NCBI RefSeq assembly: GCF_003350535.1
Contig: NZ_QQBB01000019.1
Location: 1 to 45,258 of the forward strand
Length of the DNA: 45,258 bases
Direction of reading: 5' to 3'
DNA from: Microvirga subterranea
GTDB lineage: Bacteria; Pseudomonadota; Alphaproteobacteria; Rhizobiales; Beijerinckiaceae
Shown one piece after another: positions 31,316-40,225 of this stretch. The notes below the pieces were generated by a model. It had not been told where the DNA came from and did not search any database. It saw only the letters and a list, made by a program, of their open reading frames with translations. The stretch's first letter is position 1; every line of letters starts with the position of its first letter. The position numbers and the translations under genes are program-made.

Positions 31316-31539
31316 CACATGCTCCGAAACGTGGCCGCACCATAACGGGAACCTTCCTTCGAGGCGAGAGGGAAGGTGAAGGGCCGAGGCGCCCTGTCCT
31401 CAACGCGGTTAAGCGGAGGGTCCAGATCCGCCGTCGAGATCGATCCGCGATTCTGCACCACGGGATCGTGAAAGGGACTTGAGTCCGTTCGGCCATTCCA
31501 GACTTGAGGATGCTGCCGAAAAGCGGCACACCGGCGGGC

Positions 31540-32199
31540 ATGTCGCAAGCATCCCGATCCCTCGCGTCCCGCACCCTACCGCTGCTGATCGGCGTCGTCG
31601 CCCTGGGCGGCATCGGTGCGGCGGCTGCCTGGTATGGCCTGTCGCAGCATGGCGCCACCGCCACGGCATCGAATGAATGCGCGATCGCCAAGCCCATGGC
31701 CGACAGGCTGAAGCCTCTGGCGAAGGGGGAACTCGCCGCAGTCGGCGTCAGCAACGCGCCCAAGCCGCCCCCGGAGATCAGCTTCGCCGGGCCGGACGGG
31801 CAGCCCAGAACCCTGTCGGCCTTCAAGGGCAGGACGATCCTGGTGAATCTCTGGGCCACCTGGTGCGTCCCGTGCCGCCAGGAGATGCCGGCCCTCGACA
31901 AGCTCCAGGCGGAGTTCGGGGGCTCGGACTTCGAGGTCGTGGCCGTCAACGTGGACACGCGCAATCCCGACAAGCCGAAAGCCTGGCTCCAGGAGAACGG
32001 CATCCGCAACCTGGCCTATTACGCCGACCCCGGCGGCAAGCTGCTCCAGACCCTTCAGAAGTCCGGCCATGTGGTGGGGCTGCCCACCACCTTCGTGGTC
32101 GACGCATCGGGCTGCGAGGTGGCGCTCCTGAAGGGCCCGGCCGAGTGGGCTTCGCCGGACGCCTTCACCTTCGTGCGCACCGCTCTCGGGAAGCCTTGA
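31540..32199 (+). CDS. tlpA: Thiol:disulfide interchange protein, TlpA family
   Basis: A 219-residue membrane-anchored thioredoxin. An N-terminal helix (TLPLLIGVVALGGIGAAAAW) is followed by a thioredoxin fold with WCVPC (Cys109, Cys112), the cis-Pro of VVGLPTTFVV and a long AVNVDTRNPDKP segment. TlpA reduces periplasmic copper chaperones and cytochrome oxidase Cu sites in related bacteria. ATG 31540 (MSQASR) is the likeliest start, with 31510 possible. It is divergent from lptM-lysA. Confidence 0.88.
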   Translation: MSQASRSLASRTLPLLIGVVALGGIGAAAAWYGLSQHGATATASNECAIAKPMADRLKPLAKGELAAVGVSNAPKPPPEISFAGPDGQPRTLSAFKGRTILVNLWATWCVPCRQEMPALDKLQAEFGGSDFEVVAVNVDTRNPDKPKAWLQENGIRNLAYYADPGGKLLQTLQKSGHVVGLPTTFVVDASGCEVALLKGPAEWASPDAFTFVRTALGKP

Positions 32200-32246
32200 G
32201 CATCGGACCCAAAAGTGGATTTGCACTTTTGGGCCAATCCGATGCT
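32199..32246. repeat. REP-like extragenic palindrome (same family as 21829)
   Basis: Arms AGCATCGGA and TCCGATGCT are identical to those at 21829-21876, with the inner CCAAAAGTGG and its partner CACTTTTGG. It begins on the last base of the tlpA stop and lies between convergent genes, as extragenic palindromes usually do. Confidence 0.8.
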
Positions 32247-32252
32247 TTCTCT

Positions 32253-32579
32253 CTAGGCCGGGAAGGCGCCCTGGCCATCGGGAATTCCGGCCTCGCCGGA
32301 GAAAGCCGGCTTCAGGAGCCGCCACGGCCGGTCCATGGCCTCGCGGGCCTCGCCCCGCTGCAGGCGGCGCGGCGTTCCGTCGGCCAGGATCTCCTCGATC
32401 ACCAGGAACCCGAGCGCCTGGAGCATCGTGGCCGCCGTCTTGGTGGCGACGTCGTCCGCCCGGATGGCGAGCGAGCCCGCGGCATAGATCCGCTCCAGCA
32501 GGCTCTTGGGATGGTGCTGCGCCGCCTTCGCCTGGCGCGGCCTGAACGCGACGACGTTCGCGGCCTCTTTCTCGAACAT
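32253..32579 (-). CDS. Conserved hypothetical protein
   Basis: A 108-residue protein starting at ATG 32579 (MFEKEAANVVAFRPRQAK). The N-terminal VVAFRPRQ motif and the helical AGSLAIRADDVATKTAATML region suggest a small alphaproteobacterial protein, but no function is known to me. The frame extends 18 codons upstream without a clear ribosome site. It lies convergent to tlpA. Confidence 0.65.
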   Translation of the reverse strand: MFEKEAANVVAFRPRQAKAAQHHPKSLLERIYAAGSLAIRADDVATKTAATMLQALGFLVIEEILADGTPRRLQRGEAREAMDRPWRLLKPAFSGEAGIPDGQGAFPA

Positions 32580-32715
32580 GACAAACCCCACTCTTCCGGC
32601 CGCTTGGTTCTTGTTGTTGCGGCGGCTCCGCATGCGGAGAAATATTATTATGCCAAAACCTTAGCCATTTATGGAATGCGACAAAAATTCGAGGGAGGAC
32701 CCGGTTCCCGGGCAA

Positions 32716-32744
32716 CAAAAAAGGCGGGGTCCATGCCCCGCCTT
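32716..32744 (-). terminator. Intrinsic terminator of grxD
   Basis: AAGGCGGGG, TCCATG, CCCCGCCTT with seven A/T pairs before it on the plus strand. Read leftward this is a 9-bp GC-rich stem followed by a U-run. It lies 25 bases past the grxD stop at 32769, and thus ends the purC-to-grxD leftward group. Confidence 0.85.
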
Positions 32745-32768
32745 CGGATCGTCAGGAGCTCGGCGCCC

Positions 32769-33104
32769 TCAGGCGTTCTGCTGAACCTGAATGCCCTTGT
32801 CGGCGAAGAGCTGCTGCAGCTCGCCGGCCTGGAACATCTCGCGGGTGATGTCGCAGCCGCCGATGAACTCGCCCTTCACGTAGAGCTGGGGAATGGTCGG
32901 CCAGTTGGAATAATCCTTGATGCCCTGGCGGACGCCTTCGTCCTCGAGCACGTTGACGCCCTTATAGGGAACGCCGAGATAGTTCAGGATCTGGACGACC
33001 TGGCTCGAGAACCCGCACATGGGGAACTGGGGCGTGCCCTTCATGAAGAGCACGACGTCGTTGGACTTCACTTCGTTGTCGATCACCTGACGGGCGTCAG
33101 TCAT
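32769..33104 (-). CDS. grxD: Monothiol glutaredoxin, Grx4 family
   Basis: A 111-residue monothiol glutaredoxin with the active site CGFS at 30-33 (FPMCGFSSQVV) and the glutathione and cluster contacts WPTIPQLYVKGEFIGGCD. Grx4 proteins bind a [2Fe-2S] cluster with BolA and hand it on or signal iron state. The neighbouring bolA gene 44 bases upstream fits this. ATG 33104 has AGGAGA upstream. Confidence 0.95.
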   Translation of the reverse strand: MTDARQVIDNEVKSNDVVLFMKGTPQFPMCGFSSQVVQILNYLGVPYKGVNVLEDEGVRQGIKDYSNWPTIPQLYVKGEFIGGCDITREMFQAGELQQLFADKGIQVQQNA

Positions 33105-33148
33105 AGTCTTCTCCTGTTCCGCGGCGTTCAAGGCGCCGCGTCTTCGTC

Positions 33149-33385
33149 TCAATTGTCGGGGGCTTGCGTCGTCAATGCAAGGGCATGGAGCACGCCGCCC
33201 ATGCGGCCTTGCAGCGCTGCATAGACCATCTGGTGCTGCTGGACCCGCGACTTGCCCTTGAAGGCCGCCGACGTCACCGTGGCGGCATAATGGTCGCCGT
33301 CGCCGGCCAGGTCCCGGATCTCGACCGTCGCATCCGGGATGGCGGCCTTGATCATGCTCTCGATTTCGCGGGCATCCATGGGCAT
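33149..33385 (-). CDS. bolA: BolA family protein
   Basis: A 78-residue BolA-family protein: IESMIKAAIPDATVEI, GDGDHYAATVTSAAFKGKSR, VQQHQMVYAALQGRMGGVLH. The conserved His (HQM) is a ligand in BolA-Grx cluster complexes. It probably functions with the neighbouring Grx4. MPMDAR or MDAR may be the start. It starts 14 bases after the purL stop. Confidence 0.9.
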   Translation of the reverse strand: MPMDAREIESMIKAAIPDATVEIRDLAGDGDHYAATVTSAAFKGKSRVQQHQMVYAALQGRMGGVLHALALTTQAPDN

Positions 33386-33399
33386 GCTGGTTCAGCTCC

Positions 33400-35610
33400 T
33401 CAGGCCTTGCCGGCCATGTAGTCCGGCAGCCAGGCTTCATGGGCCGCCTTCAGTTCCTTGACCGATATGGCCTGCTCCCCAGGCAGAATCAATGAAGACC
33501 CGCCGGTCACGCCGAGCACGACGGCCGGAACGCCGATGGCGCCGGCCTCGTAGAGGATGTCGGCCGCCACATCGGCATCGACGGCGATCACGTACCGGCC
33601 CTGGTCCTCGCCGAACAGGAAGGCATGGAGCGGCAGGTTCTCCGGATAGGCCGTGATCATGGCGCCGATATTGCCCGCCATGGCCATCTCGGCGAGGGCA
33701 AGCGCAAGACCGCCGTCCGAGCAGTCGTGGACGGTGTCCACCTGGCCGGAGCGGATGAGCTGGCGTACGAAGTCGCCGTTGCGCTTCTCGTGAACGAGGT
33801 CGACCGGCGGAGGCGCACCCTCCTCGCGGCCGCAGATGTCGCGCAGGTAGATCGACTGGCCGAGCCACCCTTGAGTGGCGCCGATGAGGATGATGGCATC
33901 CTCGTTGCGCTTGAAGGCGACCGAGGCGTTGACCGTTACATCGTCGAGGAGCCCGACGCCGCCGATGGCGGGGGTCGGCAGGATGCCCTGGCCGTTGGTC
34001 TCGTTGTAGAGCGAGACGTTGCCCGACACGACCGGGAAGTCGAGGGCGCCGCAGGCCTCGCCGATTCCCTTGATGCAGCCGACGAACTGCCCCATCGATT
34101 CGGGGCGCTCGGGGCTGGCGAAGTTCAGGTTGTCGGTGATGGCGAGCGGCAGGCCGCCGACCGCCGTGATGTTGCGCCAGGCCTCCGCGACCGCCTGCTT
34201 GCCGCCCTCGAACGGATCCGCCTCGCAGTAGCGCGGGGTCACGTCGGTGGTGAGCGCGAGGCCCTTTGGTCCGTCCTCGACCCGCACGATGGCGGCGTCG
34301 CCGCCGGGCGTCTGAACGGTGTTTCCGAGGATCAGGTAGTCGTACTGCTCCCAGACCCAGCGCTTGGAGCACTGGTCCGGCGAGCCGACGAGCTTGAGCA
34401 GCGCCTCGGCCTCCGTCATCGGGGCCTTCACGCTGCCCGGCGCGATCACGGGCTGCCTGGGGCTTTCCACCCACGGACGATCATAGACCGGAGCCTCGTC
34501 GCCGAGCTCCTTGATCGGCAGGTCCGCCTTCACCTCGCCCTCGTGCTTGATGACGAAGCGCAGGGTGTCGGTGGTCTTGCCGATGACCGCGAAGTCCAGG
34601 CCCCATTTGTGGAAGATGGCTTCTGCCTGTTGCTCCATGCCGGGCTTGAGCACCATGAGCATGCGCTCCTGGCTTTCGGACAGCATCATCTCGTACGCCG
34701 TCATGCCCTCCTCGCGGCAGGGCACCTTGTCGAGGTCGAGCTCGATGCCGAGATTGCCCTTCGCGCCCATCTCGACGGCCGAGCTGGTGAGGCCGGCCGC
34801 GCCCATGTCCTGGATGGCGATGACGGCGCCCGACTTCATGAGCTCCAGGCAGGCCTCCAGCAGGAGTTTTTCGGCGAAGGGGTCGCCGACCTGCACGGTA
34901 GGGCGCTTCTCCTCGGACGCATCGTCGAACTCGGCGGACGCCATGGTGGCGCCGTGGATGCCGTCGCGGCCGGTCTTGGACCCGAGATAGACGATCGGGT
35001 TCCCGACGCCGGTCGCCTTGGCATAGAAGATCTCGTCGGTGCGGGCGAGGCCCACCGCCATGGCATTGACGAGGATGTTGCCGTTGTAGCGCGGGTGGAA
35101 GCCCACGCTGCCGCCCACCGTCGGCACCCCGAAGGAATTGCCGTAGCCGCCGATGCCGGCCACCACGCCCGAGACGAGATGCGGGGTCTTCGGATGATCC
35201 GGCTCGCCGAAGCGCAGGAAGTTGAGGGACGCGATCGGGCGCGCCCCCATGGTGAACACGTCGCGCAGGATGCCGCCGACGCCCGTCGCCGCGCCCTGGT
35301 AGGGCTCGATGAAGGACGGGTGGTTGTGGCTTTCCATCTTGAAGATGCAGGCCAGCCCGTCGCCGATGTCGATGACGCCGGCATTCTCGCCCGGCCCCTG
35401 GATCACCCACGGCGCCTTGGTGGGCAGTCCGCGCAGGTGAATGCGGGAGGATTTGTAGGAGCAGTGCTCGTTCCACATGGCCGACACGATGCCGAGCTCG
35501 GTCAGGGTCGGCGTGCGGCCGATCAGCTGCACGAAGCGGTCGTATTCGTCAGGCTTCAGCCCGTGCTCCTTCACCAGCTCCGGGGTGATGGCGACGTCGT
35601 TGCGGATCAT
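33400..35610 (-). CDS. purL: Phosphoribosylformylglycinamidine synthase II
   Basis: A 736-residue small-type FGAM synthase (purine step 4), working with PurQ and PurS. Signatures are MWNEHCSYKSSRIHLRGLPT near the N-terminus, GPGENAGVIDIGDGLACIFK and the C-terminal VHDCSDGGLALALAEMAMAG. Order purL-purQ-purS on the minus strand is the three-gene arrangement of bacteria that lack the long PurL. Length is standard. Confidence 0.98.
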   Translation of the reverse strand: MIRNDVAITPELVKEHGLKPDEYDRFVQLIGRTPTLTELGIVSAMWNEHCSYKSSRIHLRGLPTKAPWVIQGPGENAGVIDIGDGLACIFKMESHNHPSFIEPYQGAATGVGGILRDVFTMGARPIASLNFLRFGEPDHPKTPHLVSGVVAGIGGYGNSFGVPTVGGSVGFHPRYNGNILVNAMAVGLARTDEIFYAKATGVGNPIVYLGSKTGRDGIHGATMASAEFDDASEEKRPTVQVGDPFAEKLLLEACLELMKSGAVIAIQDMGAAGLTSSAVEMGAKGNLGIELDLDKVPCREEGMTAYEMMLSESQERMLMVLKPGMEQQAEAIFHKWGLDFAVIGKTTDTLRFVIKHEGEVKADLPIKELGDEAPVYDRPWVESPRQPVIAPGSVKAPMTEAEALLKLVGSPDQCSKRWVWEQYDYLILGNTVQTPGGDAAIVRVEDGPKGLALTTDVTPRYCEADPFEGGKQAVAEAWRNITAVGGLPLAITDNLNFASPERPESMGQFVGCIKGIGEACGALDFPVVSGNVSLYNETNGQGILPTPAIGGVGLLDDVTVNASVAFKRNEDAIILIGATQGWLGQSIYLRDICGREEGAPPPVDLVHEKRNGDFVRQLIRSGQVDTVHDCSDGGLALALAEMAMAGNIGAMITAYPENLPLHAFLFGEDQGRYVIAVDADVAADILYEAGAIGVPAVVLGVTGGSSLILPGEQAISVKELKAAHEAWLPDYMAGKA

Positions 35611-35632
35611 CGGGGTCTCGCGGTTTGATGGG

Positions 35633-36328
35633 TTACGCCGCTTTGGCGAAGGAGACGAGGCTCTCGAACAGGCCGCGCCCGTCGGTGCCGCCGACCAGGT
35701 CTTCGACCAGGTTTTCCGGATGGGGCATCATGCCGAGCACGTTAAGCTTTTCGGAATAGATGCCCGCGATGGAGTTCATCGAGCCGTTGCGGTTGGCGTC
35801 GGCCGTCACGTGGCCGTGGGCATCGCTGTAGCGGAAGGCCACGAGGCCTTCGCCCTCGAGACGCTTCAGGGTCTCCTCGTCGGCCGTGTAGTTGCCCTCG
35901 CCGTGGGCGACGCAGACGTCGATCGCCTGGCCCTGGGCATAGGCCTTCGTGAACGGGGTGTCGTTGCGCTCGACCTTCAGGAACTGCCGGTGGCAGATGA
36001 ACCTGAGGTTGGCGTTGCGCATCAGGATGCCCGGCAGGAGGCCGGATTCGCACAGGATCTGGAAGCCGTTGCAGATGCCGAGCACGAGGCCGCCGCGGGC
36101 CGCATGGGCCCGGACCGCATCCATGACGGTGGCGCGGCCCGCGATGGCGCCGCAGCGCAGATAGTCGCCGTAGGAGAAGCCCCCCGGCAGCACCACGAGG
36201 TCCGTGCCCTTCGGCAGCTCTGTCTCGGCGTGCCAGACCTTCTGGATGTCGGAGCCGGCCATCCGGAGCGCCCGCACCACATCGCCTTCGCGATTGGAGC
36301 CGGGGAAGACGATGACAGCGGATTTCAT
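35633..36328 (-). CDS. purQ: Phosphoribosylformylglycinamidine synthase I (glutaminase subunit)
   Basis: A 231-residue class I glutamine amidotransferase that supplies ammonia to PurL. The nucleophile Cys lies in VLGICNGFQILCESGLLPG, and the catalytic His/Glu pair in the terminal region (MMPHPENLVEDL). KSAVIVFPGSNREGDVVRAL starts the protein. It is 7 bases past purS and 22 before purL. Confidence 0.97.
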   Translation of the reverse strand: MKSAVIVFPGSNREGDVVRALRMAGSDIQKVWHAETELPKGTDLVVLPGGFSYGDYLRCGAIAGRATVMDAVRAHAARGGLVLGICNGFQILCESGLLPGILMRNANLRFICHRQFLKVERNDTPFTKAYAQGQAIDVCVAHGEGNYTADEETLKRLEGEGLVAFRYSDAHGHVTADANRNGSMNSIAGIYSEKLNVLGMMPHPENLVEDLVGGTDGRGLFESLVSFAKAA

Positions 36329-36335
36329 GCCTGCC

Positions 36336-36575
36336 TCACGCGATCTCGATGCGGTAGTTCTCGATGACGGTGTTCGCGAGAAGCTTCTCGCAGGCGGCCT
36401 TCAGTGAGGCCTCGGCCTGGCTCTTGTCGGCCGTGTCGAGCTCGATGTCGAACACCTTGCCCTGGCGGACGCCGCCGATGCCCTCGACGCCGAGGGACTT
36501 CAGGGCGCCTTCAATGGCCTTGCCTTGGGGATCGAGCACGCCGTTCTTCAGGGTCACGGTGACGCGGGCTTTCAT
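36336..36575 (-). CDS. purS: Phosphoribosylformylglycinamidine synthase subunit
   Basis: A 79-residue PurS that bridges PurL and PurQ. MKARVTVTLKNGVLDPQG opens the protein and EGIGGVRQGKVFDIEL follows. Start ATG 36575 is set by the family length; the frame extends upstream without a ribosome site. purC follows upstream past an unrelated lipoprotein gene, so the cluster is split. Confidence 0.95.
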   Translation of the reverse strand: MKARVTVTLKNGVLDPQGKAIEGALKSLGVEGIGGVRQGKVFDIELDTADKSQAEASLKAACEKLLANTVIENYRIEIA

Positions 36576-36642
36576 GGGATCCTCGGCTGTATGGAAAGAT
36601 GGCCAACGCCATAAAGCCAATGGCCGCAAGAGACAACGCCCC

Positions 36643-37179
36643 TCAGGAGCCCAATTCGCGCTCCGCGACGTCCCGCACGGTCGCCCGGACGTTCTCAGGG
36701 TCCTCGCCGATGACGAGAACGACCGTCAGGCCGTCGCCCTCGGGCCTGCCGAGAGCGGCGCCGTAAGCCGGGCGCTTGCCGCCGTCGGCCGGCGCGAGGG
36801 TGATGGCGAAGCCGTCGTAGGGCCCGCCCTTCAGGCGCTCGACCGACACCTGCGCCCGCACCGGCTTGTCCCGGCCGGCGGGCGAGCGCAGGGCGCGGGC
36901 CAGGCGCTCCGGGTCCTTCAGCAGGGCGCGCGTGATCTCGGCATCCTTCCCGGTGAGACGGATGACCCCTGCCGCGAGGCCGGGACGGCATTCGGGCGGG
37001 GCGCAGAACGACAGGGCCAGCGGCTCGGCCCGATCCTCCGCGAGCCACTTGCGAAGGGGCAGGGCGCCCCAAGGCTCGCCGGGCGGGAGGCCTGCGACCG
37101 GGCGGGGGACATAGCCGCAACTGGCCAGACTGAACGCGACGGCAAGGGCAGCGGAACGAAGGAGCAGGCGGAGCGGCAT
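36643..37179 (-). CDS. Conserved lipoprotein between purC and purS
   Basis: A 178-residue lipoprotein with lipobox AVAFSLASCGYV (Cys near 21). The mature protein contains EDRAEPLALSFCAPPECRPG and KPVRAQVSVERLKGGPYDGF. No family is known to me beyond conservation next to pur genes in Hyphomicrobiales. ATG 37179 begins MPLRLL with AGAGAAG upstream; an MALEKKA extension is possible. It lies 68 bases upstream of purS, downstream of the purC terminator. Confidence 0.7.
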   Translation of the reverse strand: MPLRLLLRSAALAVAFSLASCGYVPRPVAGLPPGEPWGALPLRKWLAEDRAEPLALSFCAPPECRPGLAAGVIRLTGKDAEITRALLKDPERLARALRSPAGRDKPVRAQVSVERLKGGPYDGFAITLAPADGGKRPAYGAALGRPEGDGLTVVLVIGEDPENVRATVRDVAERELGS

Positions 37180-37235
37180 GGCTTTCTTCTCTAGCGCCAA
37201 ACCAGGCAGAAGGTCGATGGGAGGCGAGCGCCAAC

Positions 37236-37262
37236 GAAAAAGCCCGGCCAGGAGGCCGGGCT
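37236..37262 (-). terminator. Intrinsic terminator of purC
   Basis: AGCCCGGCC, AGGA, GGCCGGGCT with an A-run before it on the plus strand, so leftward transcription meets a perfect 9-bp stem followed by UUUUU-like bases. It lies 29 bases after the purC stop, and separates purC from the lipoprotein-purSQL genes. Confidence 0.85.
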
Positions 37263-37290
37263 CGAACGTTCGCCGGAAAGGCAGCCCGCC

Positions 37291-38079
37291 TTACTGCACG
37301 AGGCGCGGGCCGTTCGGGTTCTCGTTCTCTGACATGATGCCGAGACGGCGGGCCACCTCGGAATAGGCCTCGACCAGCCCGCCCATGTCGCGGCGGAAGC
37401 GGTCCTTGTCGAGCTTGTCCTTGGACTTGATGTCCCAGAGGCGGCACGAGTCGGGAGAGATCTCGTCGGCGACGACGATGCGCATCATCTCGCCTTCCCA
37501 GAGGCGGCCGGTTTCCATCTTGAAGTCGACGAGGCGGATGCCGACGCCGAGGAAGAGGCCGGACAGGAAGTCGTTGACCCGGATGGCCAACGCCATGATG
37601 TCATCGATCTCCTGCGGGGTCGCCCAGCCGAAGGCCGTGATGTGCTCCTCCGACACCATCGGGTCGTTGAGCGCATCGTTCTTGTAATAGAATTCGATGA
37701 TCGAACGGGGAAGCTGCGTGCCTTCCTCCAGTCCGAGGCGCGTGGCGAGCGAGCCCGCCGCCACGTTCCGGACCACCACCTCGAGAGGGATGATCTCCAC
37801 CTCCCGAATCAGCTGCTCGCGCATGTTGAGGCGGCGGATGAAGTGGGTCGGCACACCGATGTCGTTCAGATGCTGGAAGATGTGTTCCGAGATCCGGTTG
37901 TTGAGCACGCCCTTGCCATCGATCACTTCATGCTTTTTGGCGTTGAAGGCGGTGGCATCATCCTTGAAGTGCTGGATCAGCGTACCGGGCTCAGGGCCTT
38001 CGTAAAGGACCTTCGCCTTGCCCTCGTAGATGCGACGGCGACGATTCATAGGTGTGTACCGAGGTTTGAGAAAATCCAT
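37291..38079 (-). CDS. purC: Phosphoribosylaminoimidazole-succinocarboxamide synthase
   Basis: A 262-residue SAICAR synthase (purine step 8). RRRIYEGKAKVLYEGPEPGT forms the nucleotide loop, then IPLEVVVRNVAAGSLATRLG, VDFKMETGRLWEG and DEISPDSCRLWD are the family signatures. It ends with a charged tail. The extra N-terminal MDFLKPRYTP is common in this group; MNRRRR is an alternative start. Confidence 0.97.
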   Translation of the reverse strand: MDFLKPRYTPMNRRRRIYEGKAKVLYEGPEPGTLIQHFKDDATAFNAKKHEVIDGKGVLNNRISEHIFQHLNDIGVPTHFIRRLNMREQLIREVEIIPLEVVVRNVAAGSLATRLGLEEGTQLPRSIIEFYYKNDALNDPMVSEEHITAFGWATPQEIDDIMALAIRVNDFLSGLFLGVGIRLVDFKMETGRLWEGEMMRIVVADEISPDSCRLWDIKSKDKLDKDRFRRDMGGLVEAYSEVARRLGIMSENENPNGPRLVQ

Positions 38080-38314
38080 TGCCGTGGCTCCTTAAGGGTG
38101 AAACTGCCAGACCCGCGGCTGGCGAGAGCACGGCTTTCGCCGCCGCCCCGCTTGCGGCGCAACCTATCCGATCCCTGGCATAAGCACAACGCGGGCCGTG
38201 CGCTGCATCAAGATGGCGGTTCGACCGGACCCTGCTTTAAAGGTGGGGACTACTGGCGGCAACGCGAGTGCGCCTTTATATCGCAGAAAGTTCCATCGCA
38301 AGGAGAGAATGCCG

Positions 38315-38638
38315 ATGACCAGCTTCGACGACCGCAGAGACGCCTTCGAGAAGAAGTTCGCTCATGACGAAGACCTGCGCTTCAAGGCCACGGCTCGCCG
38401 CAACAAGCTTCTCGGCCTCTGGGCTGCCGAGCGGCTCGGCAAGAGCGGCGCGGACGCGGAGGCCTATGCCAAGACCGTCGTCCTGGCGGATTTCGAGGAG
38501 GCCGGCGATGCGGACGTGATCCGCAAGGTGCGCCAGGACCTCGACGCGGCCGGCAAGTCCGTCGACGACGCCGAGCTGGCGCGCGTCATGTCGGACCTGA
38601 TGGGCCAGGCCGTCGAGCAGATCCAGGCCGGCCGGTAA
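38315..38638 (+). CDS. ATPase inhibitor subunit zeta (DUF1476)
   Basis: A 107-residue DUF1476 protein, the zeta inhibitor of alphaproteobacterial F1Fo-ATP synthase. MTSFDDRRDAFEKKFAHDED is the inhibitory N-terminus, and KLLGLWAAERLG follows. ATG 38315 sits 7 bases after AGGAGAG, better placed than ATG 38309. It is divergent from purC, as in many relatives. Confidence 0.9.
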   Translation: MTSFDDRRDAFEKKFAHDEDLRFKATARRNKLLGLWAAERLGKSGADAEAYAKTVVLADFEEAGDADVIRKVRQDLDAAGKSVDDAELARVMSDLMGQAVEQIQAGR

Positions 38639-38721
38639 CCCGGGTTGCCAAACGTAAAATAATAGTGTGATCGGCGCCACCAGGGCGCCCAAGAGCCGCC
38701 GCAAGGCGATAAGGTAGGGGC

Positions 38722-39495
38722 ATGATGCTCACGAATCCTTCCTTTCCCGACCGCCTGAAAGGCGGCTCTCCCGTCCTGGCCGCCTGGTGCGGGTTGCCGG
38801 ATCCGGCAATCCCCGGCCTCCTCGCCCGTGAGGCCTTCGACGCCGTGGTGATCGATCTTCAGCACGGCGCCATCGATTTCGCTCCGGCCATGAGGGCGGT
38901 TCCCCTCATCGCGGCGGCCGGCAAGCCGGCTATGGTCCGCATCCCGGTCGGCGATTTCGCGTCGGCATCCCGTTTCCTCGATGCAGGGGTCTCCGGGGTG
39001 ATCGCCCCCATGATCAACACCCTCGAGGACGCCCGGCGCTTCGCCGGCGCCATGAAGTTCCCGCCGGTGGGCGAGCGGAGCTGGGGCCCTCACGGGGCGC
39101 TCGCCCTCTCGGGTCTCCAGCCGGCCGATTACTTTGCTTCCGCCAACGGTCTCTCGGTGGCCTTCGCCATGGTCGAGACGCGCGAGGCGCTGGCGATCAT
39201 CGACGACATCCTGGCGGTGCCCGGCATCGACGGTGTCTTCATCGGACCGTCGGACCTCTCGATCGCCCTGTCCAAGGGCCGCAGCATGAACCCGACGAGC
39301 CCGGAGGTCGAGGGCGCCCTCGACCATGCCCTCGCCAGGGTCCGGGCCGCCGGCAAGCTCGCAGGGGTCTATGCCGGCACCGGCGAGCGTGCGGCCGAGC
39401 TCGTGCGCAAGGGATTCGATCTGATCTCCATCTCCAGCGACACGGCCCTGCTCAGGGCCGGCGCCCAGGTGGCCCTCAAGGCCGCCCGGGCCTGA
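38722..39495 (+). CDS. HpcH/HpaI-family class II aldolase
   Basis: A 257-residue metal-dependent aldolase. The hallmarks AFDAVVIDLQHGAIDF, MVRIPVGD, GVIAPMINTLEDARRF, GERSWGPHGA and VFIGPSDLSIALSKG (metal and pyruvate sites) are all present. Such enzymes cleave 4-hydroxy-2-oxo acids such as 2-keto-3-deoxy sugar acids into pyruvate and an aldehyde. The real substrate is unknown. It ends 4 bases before the convergent hydrolase gene stop. Confidence 0.9.
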   Translation: MMLTNPSFPDRLKGGSPVLAAWCGLPDPAIPGLLAREAFDAVVIDLQHGAIDFAPAMRAVPLIAAAGKPAMVRIPVGDFASASRFLDAGVSGVIAPMINTLEDARRFAGAMKFPPVGERSWGPHGALALSGLQPADYFASANGLSVAFAMVETREALAIIDDILAVPGIDGVFIGPSDLSIALSKGRSMNPTSPEVEGALDHALARVRAAGKLAGVYAGTGERAAELVRKGFDLISISSDTALLRAGAQVALKAARA

Positions 39496-39499
39496 GGGC

Positions 39500-40180
39500 T
39501 CAAGCAGGGGAGGGGAGGCCGAACGCCTGGGCGAGGAAGAGCCCGCCCTGGCGCAGCCCCTCCTCGTCGATCCCGTGGGCCAGCCCGCGGGAGAGATGCC
39601 ACTGGCAAGGGATGCCAGCCGCAGCCAGCACCTCCTTCGAGAAGAAAAGCATTTCAGTGGGCACCACATCGTCCCGATCCCCATGGACGAGCAGGACCGG
39701 CGGCTTCGACCGGATCGCGGCCGCAAGGCTCTCCGGCCCTTTTCCGGCCTCCAGGACCACGAGCCCCGAATATCCGACGATCGCCGAAGGCGCCGTCTCG
39801 CGCCGCAGGCCTACATGCAGGGCCATCATGGTTCCCTGGCTGAAGCCCACGAGGGCGAGTTTCGAGGCCGGCAGGCCGTGCCGCGCCAGTTCGTGGTCGA
39901 GAAAGACGTCGAGGGCGGGAGCCGCCTGATTCACGCCGCGCCAGGTCTCACCCGGATCCCGGAAGGTCAGGGGAAACCACTGTCGTCCGACAGGGGCGTC
40001 CTCGTAGGGATCGGGGGCATGGGGCGCCACGAAGGCCGCATCGGGCAACCAGGATTGCCATTCACGCCCGATGTCGATCAGGTCGCGTCCGTCCGCGCCG
40101 AGGCCGTGCAGGAAAACCACAAGCTGCCGGGCATGACCCGACCGGGGGGCCAGGCGCGGAGCATCGTCGAAGGTCGTCAT
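39500..40180 (-). CDS. Phospholipase/carboxylesterase-type alpha/beta hydrolase
   Basis: A 226-residue alpha/beta hydrolase of the abhydrolase_2 group. The catalytic triad is Ser114 (LVGFSQGTMMA), Asp170 (HGDRDDVVP) and His202 (GLAHGID), with oxyanion segment VVFLHGLGADGRDL at 21-34. Likely a small-ester or lysophospholipid esterase; substrate not predictable. It is leftward, 45 bases past the glycosylase gene. Confidence 0.88.
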   Translation of the reverse strand: MTTFDDAPRLAPRSGHARQLVVFLHGLGADGRDLIDIGREWQSWLPDAAFVAPHAPDPYEDAPVGRQWFPLTFRDPGETWRGVNQAAPALDVFLDHELARHGLPASKLALVGFSQGTMMALHVGLRRETAPSAIVGYSGLVVLEAGKGPESLAAAIRSKPPVLLVHGDRDDVVPTEMLFFSKEVLAAAGIPCQWHLSRGLAHGIDEEGLRQGGLFLAQAFGLPSPA

Positions 40181-40225
40181 GGCAGGAGAGCCTCAAGGAT
40201 TCGAGGGCACGACGGGGGCTTCGCC

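Noticed and set aside
29997..32009. Minus-strand 670-codon frame over lysA and tlpA
   Set aside because: It is a shadow frame made possible by high GC. lysA and tlpA, with all catalytic motifs, occupy the same DNA.
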